A program made the translations under genes and the position numbers. From positions 3,785,501 to 3,849,500 of the forward strand of contig JAWNZC010000232.1 in assembly GCA_035771165.1 (NCBI GenBank): a stretch of 64,000 nucleotides of DNA, in the 5' to 3' direction. The stretch is from Paragorgia papillata. Its lineage: Eukaryota; Cnidaria; Anthozoa; Scleralcyonacea; Coralliidae. Positions 1 through 8,959 of this stretch are shown piece by piece (the first letter of the stretch is position 1; each line of letters starts with the position of its first letter). The notes under the pieces were generated by a model that searched no databases, had not been told where the DNA came from, and was given only the letters and a program-made list of their open reading frames with translations.

Positions 1-204
1 ATAGAAACTGAATGTGCTTTTTTAATTGAAATTTCATTAGAAATGATTGTCATAGCGAAATGTAATGTGCTTCTAAAGAATTTATTATCAATTTCATGTA
101 AACATGAAAACAAACATAACTATGAAAGAATTATCAACAAAAGAAGAAATAAAAGGAAAAGAGAATTAGAAAATACGATCCATGAACAAATAGAAGAAGC
201 GTAA
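1..204 (+). CDS. C-terminal part of an unrecognised basic protein, cut by the window edge
   Basis: This frame is open from the first base to a TAA at 202-204, giving at least 67 residues. The visible part has a hydrophobic first half and then a strongly basic stretch (KRRNKRKRE), which could be a nuclear localisation signal. It is too short for the usual ORF cut-offs. It lies in the same AT-rich block of small ORFs as the DNA polymerase at 2.0-5.6 kb, so it may be a Polinton accessory gene. The start lies outside the window. No family is recognised, and an open frame of this length in AT-rich DNA could be chance. Confidence 0.3.
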   Translation: METECAFLIEISLEMIVIAKCNVLLKNLLSISCKHENKHNYERIINKRRNKRKRELENTIHEQIEEA

Positions 205-226
205 GGTATGTAAAAAAAATTATTAC

Positions 227-367
227 CCTTTCTTCTCTTTTTTGTTTTTCTTTACATTCTTCAAATAAATCTTTCATCGCTTCGGGATTATTATTAAAAT
301 ATTCAGCAAACGATTCACAAATACTTCTCTTATACGCCATTGCTGCCTCCAACTCGGTTGGTTCCAT
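227..367 (-). CDS. small unrecognised ORF, first exon or short gene
   Basis: An ATG at 367 opens a frame whose first ~47 residues are acidic and of normal composition (starts MEPTELEAAMAYKR). After that the frame runs into low-complexity hydrophobic sequence, encoded by a T/A-rich stretch, and stops at 134. The change of composition near 225, next to a possible donor (AAAGGGTAAT on the minus strand), suggests that only the first part is coding. It converges on the ORF that ends at 204. No family is recognised. Confidence 0.25.
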
Positions 368-394
368 TTTTAAGGTATGATTTTTTTTATATTC

Positions 395-434
395 TCTCTC
401 TCTCTTATATTCTCTCTCTCTCTTTATTTTTTTT
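395..434 (+). repeat. CT-rich simple repeat and T-run
   Basis: Short TCTCTC runs are followed by a T-rich tract that ends in a TTTCTTTTAG acceptor-like sequence just before the ATG at 444. Confidence 0.6.
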
Positions 435-443
435 TTCTTTTAG

Positions 444-605
444 ATGGAAACATGTACTAGTTGTTCGAATTATATTAATCGTGAACTTATATTTTGTTTC
501 TTTACTTGTCAAGAATGCGAAGTTAAAGCATTTTTTTGTAAATTTTGTACAGAGTATAATAGTAAAAAGTTAAGGTTAAAATCTTTAAACGTTGTGATTG
601 TATAA
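444..605 (+). CDS. 53-residue cysteine-rich mini-ORF, zinc-ribbon-like
   Basis: An ATG at 444 opens 53 codons ending in TAA at 603-605. Cysteines sit in three CxxC pairs (residues 4/7, 22/25 and 32/35) with a further Cys at 18, a pattern typical of a small zinc-binding knuckle. A pyrimidine tract and AG directly precede the ATG, so it may instead be an internal exon. It lies in the AT-rich block upstream of the Polinton polymerase, where small accessory genes are expected. The metal-binding role is inferred from cysteine spacing only. Confidence 0.35.
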   Translation: METCTSCSNYINRELIFCFFTCQECEVKAFFCKFCTEYNSKKLRLKSLNVVIV

Positions 606-797
606 ATAGACAACAACGCTGGTGGAAAAAATATAATCTTTAAAAATAATACTTGTACTAAAAAAACATTGGAAATAAATTTTTTTACCTTTTACCAGAA
701 ACAAGCATTTTTTTTACCATGAATAATCCAATCTACAAACCCAAAAACAAATATCCAAAACAATATCCAAAATAATAGATTCATTATCCTATTTTTA

Positions 798-1037
798 TTA
801 AACATTTCTTTTTAAAAATGCGATATACGTTGTCCAATCAATCGATGTTTCCTTCTTGTACTTTATCCACAGATATAAAATGATACTTTCCTCTTTGTCA
901 ATATGGAAATCTGTCTGTATCTCTCTTTGCATTTGTTTAATAAATTTGTTCACTAAAACCTTCTGATTTTTTAAATCACATAATTGCACAACCTCCCAAT
1001 AATTCTTGCGTGCTGCTTCATCCATGTTTAAGCACAA
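798..1037 (-). CDS. small unrecognised ORF, possible Polinton accessory gene
   Basis: A 79-residue frame of balanced, charged composition and no low complexity. The first ATG (1037) overlaps the stop of the next gene upstream on the minus strand. The internal ATG at 1025 would start 2 bp after that stop and gives MDEAARKNYW at the N-terminus. Tight tandem packing of two small same-strand ORFs next to a Polinton polymerase suggests accessory genes of the element. No domain is recognised. Confidence 0.4.
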   Translation of the reverse strand: MCLNMDEAARKNYWEVVQLCDLKNQKVLVNKFIKQMQREIQTDFHIDKEESIILYLWIKYKKETSIDWTTYIAFLKRNV

Positions 1038-1396
1038 TTCTCCTTCACTTTTAAAATATAATCTTTATAAAACACAACTTTTCCCAAAAACTTATGAAAA
1101 TCGCTTTTTTTCAAAGTATCCAAAGTATAAAGATTTCCCAAGGGGTATCCATAATATTTTTCAATCTCTACTGCAGAAACCACTTCAAACAAAAGTTCCA
1201 TATTTATTTCTTCTTCACTAGCATCTTTAATAACTTCCTCATTATCTTCCCCTGCACGTATAATAACTTCCTCTCCCCCACGTAATATCAAATTACTATC
1301 AGGATAAAATTCCCTAAAATAATTTAATTTTTCAACTGAGAAAAACTTCTCCTTCGATTGATCTGAGAAAAACTTCATCCATATCGCTTCAACCAT
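1028..1396 (-). CDS. 122-residue unrecognised ORF, possible Polinton accessory gene
   Basis: An ATG at 1396 opens 122 codons. The N-terminal third is aromatic and basic (MVEAIWMKFF), the middle is acidic (residues about 42-65 rich in E and D), and the C-terminal part is hydrophobic and basic. There are no obvious membrane segments or cysteine motifs. It is transcribed away from the polymerase gene, with an AT-rich 630-bp spacer between the two that looks like a divergent promoter. No family is recognised, and gene status rests on length, composition and context. Confidence 0.4.
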   Translation of the reverse strand: MVEAIWMKFFSDQSKEKFFSVEKLNYFREFYPDSNLILRGGEEVIIRAGEDNEEVIKDASEEEINMELLFEVVSAVEIEKYYGYPLGNLYTLDTLKKSDFHKFLGKVVFYKDYILKVKENCA

Positions 1397-2026
1397 TTTT
1401 TAAAAACCGACTAAAAAAAAAATAAAAAACCCAATTTATATAAACAAGTATCAAAAAACAAAATATCCAAAAACAATGAAAATATATTTTTATAAAAAAT
1501 ATTTTTTAAAATGAAAAAATATATTTTTTCTATAAATTAAAAATATGTTTTCCTATTTTAAACATATATGGTAAAACGTAAAATTTCAAAAAAACAAAGA
1601 CAACAACAACTATATATTCAATAACAATTATTTTTTATTAGTTTTTTCCTTAGCGATATCAACCTTCACGGTATCAACGTTCACTACTTCTATACTTCAA
1701 AACAAAAAAAATTTTTTTTCCTTTTTTTAAAAAAATTGTTTTTTACATCACACACAAGGAAAAAATACATACACATACAAAAAAACCCAACCCTCCCCCC
1801 CGACCTCAAACCACACCCATGAATTCATTAAAAATAAAGTAGCCAACACCTACTCTCTAGCACCCTCCGTCCAAAATCGACGTTAATTTATTCCTACTTG
1901 CTCCTGATTGGTTGAAAAAAAAAATAAAGCAATCTGATTGGTTAACGACTAGTTACCAACCTCCAACACATTAAAAAAAATTACATTTATTAGTACACTA
2001 CTCAGGACACAGGAGCCGGTGAAAGA
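1397..2026. promoter_or_regulatory. AT-rich divergent intergenic region with paired CCAAT boxes
   Basis: There is no ORF of note here. Two inverted CCAAT boxes (TGATTGGTT) lie at 1905-1913 and 1935-1943, exactly 30 bp apart and about 85-120 bp before the polymerase ATG at 2027. The rest is A/T-rich with A- and T-runs. The position between two outward-pointing coding regions suggests a shared promoter. The CCAAT match is seen directly; promoter function is inferred. Confidence 0.4.
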
Positions 2027-5000
2027 ATGAGGGAATGGAACGATTGGTTAATCAATCATGTTCCTAAAACAATTAAGAAAAATATTACCTCTACATTTTA
2101 CGCTATGAAGGAAAAGATAATGAAATCATTCAAAAAGAAGGATACAAAAACAGAGCTAAAAGAAAAGCTTTCAAAAATCTTTAACACACAAGCAAGAAAA
2201 ATCAGGCTTGCCACACCGTTGTTAATTACAAGCGCATACAGAAGAAATACGGGAATGTGGGTTATCAACGGTTACGATTTCAAAGATCCAACAGTTTTCC
2301 TAAATGACTCCAAATCTGCAGTCGAAAACCTAATCAACAGTGTCGATAGCGTTGGAAAAAAGGTAAACTGTGTTCTTGTTTGCACGCTAACCAATTCTAA
2401 AACCGTCAATGAAGTAAACACACAACATTTCAGAAGTCTAACACATTCTATAATCTCTAAAGAGGACACCACAACTAGCTACAAACAAATGTGTGAAAGA
2501 ATGCTCGAAAACCTCGCAAAGTTTCAAAAAGAGGGAAGTGGCTGGAGACTGCTTTACGTCGACAAACTTGACATATTTATCACAAAGTACAAACCATTAA
2601 ACGGTAAAAGCTTCAAACCGCTTCCAAAAAAACTAAATGCAAAAAAGGCAATCACCAACATGAACAACGATGACGACCAATGTTTTAAGTGGTCCGTAGC
2701 AAGAGCGCTAAACCCAGTAGAAAAAAATGGGGAAAGGATAACAAAAATACTAAAATTACAAGCAGAAAAACTTAACTGGAAAGAAACAACATTTCCAACG
2801 GCAATTAAGGATATCCACAAGTTTGAAAAAGCTAATGAAATTAAAATCAACGTTTTTGGTTACGACGATGAAAGCAAAAAGGTTTTCCCGCTAAGGATAA
2901 GCCAAACAAGGCACGAAACCGTGGTGAACCTATTTCTTTACAACGAACACTATAGCGTTGTTAAAAATATAAGCAGACTAACAACCCTTCAGCTTAGCAA
3001 GAAAAACGGTCAAAAATATATCTGCCTTCGCTGCCTTAACCACTTTGGTTCACAAACACTGTTAGACAACCACAAGGAAATTTGCGATACCCACGACCAC
3101 CAAAGACAAGAATATCCAAAAGAAGGAGACAAGGTGTTCTTCAAACAACACCAGAAAACCATGGATGTCCCATTTGTTATTTATGCGGGTTTTGAGTCCT
3201 TCATTCTCCCTATTGACACGGTTCAAAAAAATAACGAAGAAAGTCATACAACGGCCTACCAAAAGCATTCGCCAAGTGGATTTTGCTACACGGTAAAATG
3301 CATCGATGAGTCCATTTACAAAACCAAAACCGTGCTTTACACGATGGAAAAAGAAGGAGAAGACATAGGGAAGAAATTCGTGGAAAGCATAGAAAAGGAA
3401 ATGCGAGAAATTTACGACATAACAAAAGTCGACAAACAAATCGCAATGAGCGTAAACGATGAAAAAGCCTTTAAATCCGCGGAAACTTGTTCCGCCTGTA
3501 ACAAAACGCTAAACAATGATCGAGTTAGAGATCATTGCCATTTAACAGGCAAATATCGCGGCGCGGCACACAACCAATGTAATTTAAGGATGAAAAAGCC
3601 AAAATTCATTCCCGTGTTTTTTCACAACTTGGAGGGATATGACTCGCATTTGTTCGTTAAAAGTTTGGGTCTTTCTGAGGGAAAGATTAACTGCATCCCA
3701 AAAACCGACGAAAAGTACATAAGTTTCTCCAAGGAAGTCGTAATGGAAACAAAATAAGGAAAAGATGGGAAAACCTGGGATTTCAAATGCGAACTAAGAT
3801 TTCTTGATTCCCTTAAATTTACGTTAAGCTCCTTGGACGCCCTCGTCGAAAATCTTGGGAAAGACAAGTTCACCACTATAACTAAGGAAATGGGAAAAAC
3901 CTACAACGCCGAACAAATAGAGTTGCTAAAAAAGAAGGGCGTTTTTCCATATGAATTCATGTCCGGATTTAAAAAACTGAGTTACACTAAACTTCCCAGC
4001 AAATCTGAATTTTACAGCAAACTAAACAACACCGACATTTCAGACAAGGATTACAAGCACGCTCAAAATGTTTGGGAAAAATTCGGTTGTAAAACAATGA
4101 GAGATTACCACAATCTCTACCTGAAAACCGACGTCCTTTTACTCGCGGATGTTATGGAGAACTTCCGTAAAGCGTGTAAAAAAAACTATAAACTTGATCC
4201 ATTGTGGTATTTCACCTCACCAGGTTTAGCCTGGGATGCAGCTCTAAAACGTACGGGCGTAGAGCTGGACCTAATTTCCGATCCGGATATGTATCTTATG
4301 GTGGAAAAAGGAATCCGCGGTGGAATCAGCACCATTACAAAAAGGTACGCCAAAGCGAACAACAAGTATATACTGGAGTACGATCCAAAAAAGAAAAACG
4401 TTTACATCATATATTTGGATGCAAACAACTTGTACGGCTGGGCGATGAGCAAGGCACTCCCAGTTAAAGACTTTAAGTGGATTCCAAAGGAAAATCTAAA
4501 TTCATGGAGAAAAATGCCATGCATCCTGGAAGTGGATCTAGAGTATCCGGCAGAACTCCATAACCTACACAACGAGTATCCACTAGCGGCAGAAAGATTA
4601 AATATCAACGGGGTGGACAAACTCATTCCAAATTTAAATAACAAAGAAAAATATGTAATCCACCACCAAAACCTAAAGCAATGTATCTCCCTTGGTTTAA
4701 AATTAACCAAAATTCATCGCGGGATCACATTCGTAGAAAAACCGTGGTTAAAGGAATACATTAAATTAAACACGGATCTAAGAACAAAAGCCACATCCGA
4801 CTTTGAGAAAAATTTCTTTAAACTTATGAACAACTCCGTTTTTGGAAAAACAATGGAAAACGTGCGAAACAGAGTGGATGTTAGATTAGTTACCAATGAG
4901 GAGCAGCTCGAAAAATTAGCAAAAAAGTCCAACTTTGAAAGAGTCAACATATTTACGGAAAATCTTGTGGCTGTTCACATGAAAAAGACCACGGTAAAAC

Positions 5001-5647
5001 TCAACAAACCCATCTATCTTGGTATGAGTATTTTGGATCTAAGCAAAACACTAATGTACGACTTCCACTATAACTACATCAAACCAAAATACGAAGAAAA
5101 GGCAAGTCTGCTGTTCACGGACACGGACAGCCTGTGCTACGAAATCGAGACCCAAGACTTTTTCCAAGACATCTCAGCTGATGTGCACAGCAAATTCGAC
5201 ACAAGCAACTTCGAAAAAAGCCATCCAAGCGGAATCCCAACTGGGGTTAACAAGAAAGTCATCGGAATGATGAAAAGCGAAACAGGGCCAGACCAAATAG
5301 GTGGATTTGTTGGATTAACAAGCAAATTGTACGCCTACAAAATGGCCACGAAATTAAGTACAAAAACCCAAAAATGGGAAAGCGAGGAAGAGAAAAAATG
5401 CAAGGGTGTTAAGAAAGGCGTGGTAAAAAACGAAATCACTTTCGAAGATTACAAAAACTGTCTGTTTTCCAAGAAAAACCAATTGAAAGGAATGAACACC
5501 TTTAGATCCAAACAACACGAAATCTATACGGAACATATCAACAAAATAGCCCTTTCGGCAAATGACGATAAGAGAATCATATTAGAAGACGGAATTCGAA
5601 CATTGGCAATCGGCCATTGGAAAACCAGAAATTCGGGAACGGAATAG
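2027..5647 (+). pseudogene. Maverick/Polinton protein-primed family B DNA polymerase, broken by one in-frame stop
   Basis: One reading frame runs about 1,206 codons from ATG 2027 to TAG 5645 with a single TAA at 3755-3757, so it is otherwise intact. In order: a DDQCFKW...NEHYS region (residues about 217-310) resembling the cysteine-peptidase-like N-terminus of some Polinton polymerases; a C2H2-like finger (about 330-355); Exo I (YAGFES, about 385); a Cys/His cluster with DHCHLTGKYRG (about 489-520); Exo II (FHNLEGYD, about 535). After the stop come Exo III (LKTDVLLLADVM), motif A (LDANNLYG, near 4413), motif B (NNSVFGKTMEN, near 4830), motif C (FTDTDS, near 5114) and a KLY motif. The enzyme would copy the transposon from a terminal protein. 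Exo I has Gly where the catalytic Asp is expected. Capsid, ATPase and integrase genes are not in view. Confidence 0.9.
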
Positions 5648-5676
5648 TAATAGAAATAGGTGGAAGCAAGTTGAGA

Positions 5677-5706
5677 AATTCATATCTTTTTAAAAAGATA
5701 TGAATT
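5677..5706. terminator. perfect 30-bp palindrome just after the polymerase
   Basis: The 15-bp half AATTCATATCTTTTT is followed directly by its exact reverse complement with no spacer, 30 bp after the polymerase stop. It could form a hairpin or act as a symmetric protein site or 3'-end signal. The palindrome is seen directly; its function is not known. Confidence 0.5.
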
Positions 5707-5828
5707 CCCTTTTTATTTAATGAGCTAGAAAAATGAGCTAGAACTTTCAAAGCTGGCTCAAAAGGGGTATCCCCTTAATGCAAAATAGTGGTTTTCAAAA
5801 TGAGCCAGAACTCTCCTTTTTACACTAC

Positions 5829-6380
5829 TTTCGTCCCATAACACGACCTGGTAAAAATCAGAGAATTGTATATAATGGCCATAAGCGCGTCCATAGCCTA
5901 AAGTTTTAGGCAATGGCAATTCCCAATGGGCTGATAGCCAACTTGTATGGTCCAGTTGAAGGTAGACGACATGATGCTGGCATGCTAACTGACTCAAATA
6001 TATTAACTGCACTTCAATTGAATGCACTAGATCCAGCAGGGAACACCCTTTGCCTTTATGGAGACTTAGCATGCCCTCTTCGTCCACAACTCATGTGCCC
6101 TTACAGCCAAAGTGACGATCCTATTCTTAATCAAAACATGAGGAATTTCAATAGAGCAATGAGCAGGCTTCGAGTGTCTGTTGAGTGGTTATTTGGCGAT
6201 GTTTCAAATTATTTTAAATTTATTGACCACAAGAACAACTTGAGAATTGGAATGAGTGCGGTGGGAAAACAATACATAGTCAGTGCGTTGATGAGAAATG
6301 TTATCACCTGCTTATATGGCAACCGTACCTCAAATTTTTTTCAAGTTGATCCCCCAACACTACAAAATTACTTTGCATAG
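5829..6380 (+). pseudogene. PIF/Harbinger transposase (DDE superfamily), 5'-truncated, one in-frame stop
   Basis: The DDE nuclease core is clear. RPGKNQR...NGHKRVH is read at 5844-5905, then GPVEGRRHDAGML supplies the second catalytic Asp, GD(L)A...P.L..P follows, and VEWLFGD near 6180-6200 supplies the catalytic Glu. A TAG at 5907-5909, where relatives have Gln, interrupts the frame just before ATG 5913. The first catalytic Asp and the N-terminal helix-turn-helix part are absent upstream, so the gene is truncated. It converges on a Myb/SANT ORF at 6.9-7.8 kb, the usual two-gene layout of Harbinger elements. It is related to animal HARBI1 but is not called that gene. Confidence 0.85.
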
Positions 6381-6387
6381 CTTTTTT

Positions 6388-6824
6388 GTGTGCCAGTAGC
6401 CAAAGTGGGGGGGGGGGGGGATCATGAAAAGTTTAAATCCTTGGAGAAACTTGTAGGGGGGGTTACAGTTGTTTTAAGGCCAAGTGAGTAGCTTAGTAAT
6501 GTGTTATATATATATGTAGCAGGCATGCATATGCTATAAATTACAATACTAAGGGTCTATACAAAACACCTCCAACTTGTTTTTACATTTACAGCTTGTT
6601 TATAAAGAAATCTAAAGATATTCTGACATGTACGATGGTATGTTCTTCGTCTGATAACAACAGAATTATGTTATTTATGGCTTTCAGATTTCTCTTAAAT
6701 ACGTGCCTCAAAATGCAGGAAATAGTGTTTCAGAGACCCCAGAAATGAAATATTTTCTGGGGGGCCCCTAGGACATTGAGGTTCTTGCCCTACAACCCAA
6801 GACCCTGGCTACGCCACTGCTTTG
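6388..6824. mobile_element. putative MITE with CAGTGGCGTAGCCA-type end
   Basis: The right end reads CCTGGCTACGCCACTG, whose complement CAGTGGCGTAGCCAGG is a common DNA-transposon terminus. The left end near 6388 reads CAGTAGCCAAAGTGGGG, the same motif with a small gap, followed by a G-run. No coding sequence lies inside. It sits in the non-coding gap between the two Harbinger ORFs. Boundaries and the target duplication are not certain. Confidence 0.4.
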
Positions 6825-6936
6825 AGTGAATAATTCAAACTTTTTTCCATGCATGATTGCATCTGAAGCAAACTTTAGTTACATGTAGTAAATAAATAAT
6901 TTTTCTAGAACTGATGAAGTGTAACTCACATTGTTA

Positions 6937-7772
6937 CTACAGTACACTTGCCCTATAGAGTATAGGAGACTCAAGGGCGGTACTCCCTTGTACTGAGTTT
7001 AAGTGCCATCTCTCTCTCTCTTTATTTTGTGAAATTTTGCTGGCGGAAGCTTGCCAAAAATCTACATTTTTCATAATTTCCACAATTTCTTGAAATAATG
7101 TTTCATTCTCTGTCAATGGATCTGGTGCAATTCCAGAGCCAGCCAACTCTGCTCTAGTTTTATCCTTAAAATCATTCAGAAGCTTATTAAACCTTTCACG
7201 TACACTACCAGGGCTCAAAATAACGTTTCATGTTACGCTGGTCATGGTGACTGGTCAGTTATAATTGTGACCGGTCAAAGGCGATTTTTGACCGGTCACA
7301 TTTCACGACGCCCCCTCCCCCCCCCCCCCCCCCCCCGCCCCCCAAAAAAACCCAACAACCAAACAAACCCCCAACAAAAAAACAAACACAACACAAAAAA
7401 ACCCCACATGTATACGCTATATATATAAGCTAGTGCTGATATGAACGTTTGTCATAAAAAGGAAATGCATGCGTAGTTCACTTCAATATATATCAGACAT
7501 TATGAAACGGGTCTATAACAGCACAAAACAATCATTTTAAGTTTCTTCAAATGGAAGTAATAAAATTAATTGCAAATAATATGACCGGTCAAAATGACCG
7601 GCGTTGGTCTTTTGGGCTTTCATTAAATCCATTATGAGAGCTTAGGTTTGCAGATATTGTGGTCCACTTTTGGCCTGCTTCTTTACTGCCTGTTTTATGT
7701 AAATATGGTTCAATGACTCTCACTTCTGTAAGAAGATTCCTGTCCTTTGCATCATCCCAACGGAATGAACCA
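6937..7772 (-). CDS. Harbinger-associated Myb/SANT-like DNA-binding protein, two exons
   Basis: The first visible exon (7772 down to about 7595) begins after a clean acceptor (ATTATTTTTAG) and encodes FRWDDAKDRNLL..., a Myb/SANT-type start. The second (7218-6937) encodes VRERFNKLLNDFK...ELAGSGIAPDP, typical of the protein that partners Harbinger transposase in binding the element's ends. The 376 bp between them holds a poly-C run and repeated GACCGGTCA. It has a GT donor and a TAG acceptor at the right places, so it is either an intron or a small insertion. The start exon is not found. The gene converges on the transposase at 5.8-6.4 kb. Confidence 0.65.
7219..7594. repeat. intron or insertion with GACCGGTCA palindromes and a poly-C run
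   Basis: GACCGGTCA or near copies occur at about 7253, 7271, 7292 and 7583, and a C-run of more than 20 lies at 7312-7337. The block separates the two parts of the SANT-like gene. Splice dinucleotides are present, but the pyrimidine tract before the acceptor is weak. Confidence 0.4.
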
Positions 7773-8727
7773 CTAAAAATAATATAGCAATTTTTAACTC
7801 AGAAAATACAGTGTTTACAAACCTGAAGAAACCTGATTTAAGCTAGTTTAGGCTTAATTAAAGTTACAGACTTAATTACTTTAACGTAGAACTGAAATTA
7901 TACAAGATTGAGTGCATAGATCTGAATTTGTACTGGAAACAATAAAGGAATAACAGTTATCAACCATTTTATCACGGATAATTTGCATACAAATACTAGA
8001 ATAGTTGAAACTAGTGTACACAAGGTAATATAAGTCGTGCCTTTATTATTATATGCTATTTGAATTTTTTTAATAAGTTATTATTAAATACACCAAGCCA
8101 AAAATATTAAAACACTGTCAAAATTCAAATGATGTTAAATATCATCTACAGTATACCAATATACGAGTAAAATTATTGAAATCCTAGAAAGTAAAAAGAA
8201 GCCTGTCATAATTTGGACTCATGACAAAAACAACTTATTAAACTTACTTATTATTTCGCGCTATAAAATCTCCTTTTGACACACACAGCTACAGGTTCGT
8301 TTATCTGCCAAAATATAGTGAAAAAAATAATGTAAATAAATTCAAACTGGTTCCAAAGTAATCTTGACAGATTGTAAAAGTTAGACATTCAACAAAAACT
8401 TGATGCAAATATTTAAAATAGATGAGAAATGCTTACGTACTCAACACTACGAGAAATCTCTGGAAAACTTACCGTAGCAGATTCACGACGGTAAAATTCA
8501 GACACATGCGCAGAAGTACTCGTTCCAGTCCTATCCGAGAAATTGTATAGTCCGTAGTCCGTAGTCGGCGAAACTTAAAGTCCCTATTGAGACCCAGTCA
8601 GAATGATGTGTGGCTAACCACTGTGCCAATGGGTAGCATTTGCAAACCGCAAAGGGTTGATCACTCACTAATAACATTGTAAATGTGTTTCTTGTGTGTG
8701 TTTCTTCTTTCTTTCACTTTTATTTAG
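7773..8727. other. AT-rich stretch without recognised content
   Basis: No gene or repeat is recognised. The last ~25 bases are a strong pyrimidine tract ending in AG at 8727, which marks the exon that follows. Confidence 0.4.
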
Positions 8728-8840
8728 TTGCTGGAGTTGTTGCTGCTTCTGGCCTTGAGAGGAATGGGGTATGCCTTGTTAGGAATGAGGATGAACAGTT
8801 TGTTGCTCGCAGAAGCTTAAAAGAATGTGTTGCTGAATGA
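8728..8840 (+). CDS. putative 3'-terminal exon of an unknown gene
   Basis: A very good acceptor (TTTCTTTCTTTCACTTTTATTTAG) is followed by an open frame of 36 codons ending in TGA at 8838-8840. The encoded tail is of ordinary composition (AGVVAASGLERNGVC...KECVAE). The stretch is too short for ORF cut-offs, and no upstream exon was found in this window on the plus strand. It could belong to a host gene or to a spliced transposon gene. The product is unknown. Confidence 0.3.
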
Positions 8841-8959
8841 ATAAGTATATCAATACTTGCTAGAGTAGTACTCTTTAGCCATTGTTGACAAATTCATACA
8901 TTTTAGTGTCCACCGTACTGTAATCAGATTATTTTTATTAGATTTTCCTAAGAACATTA

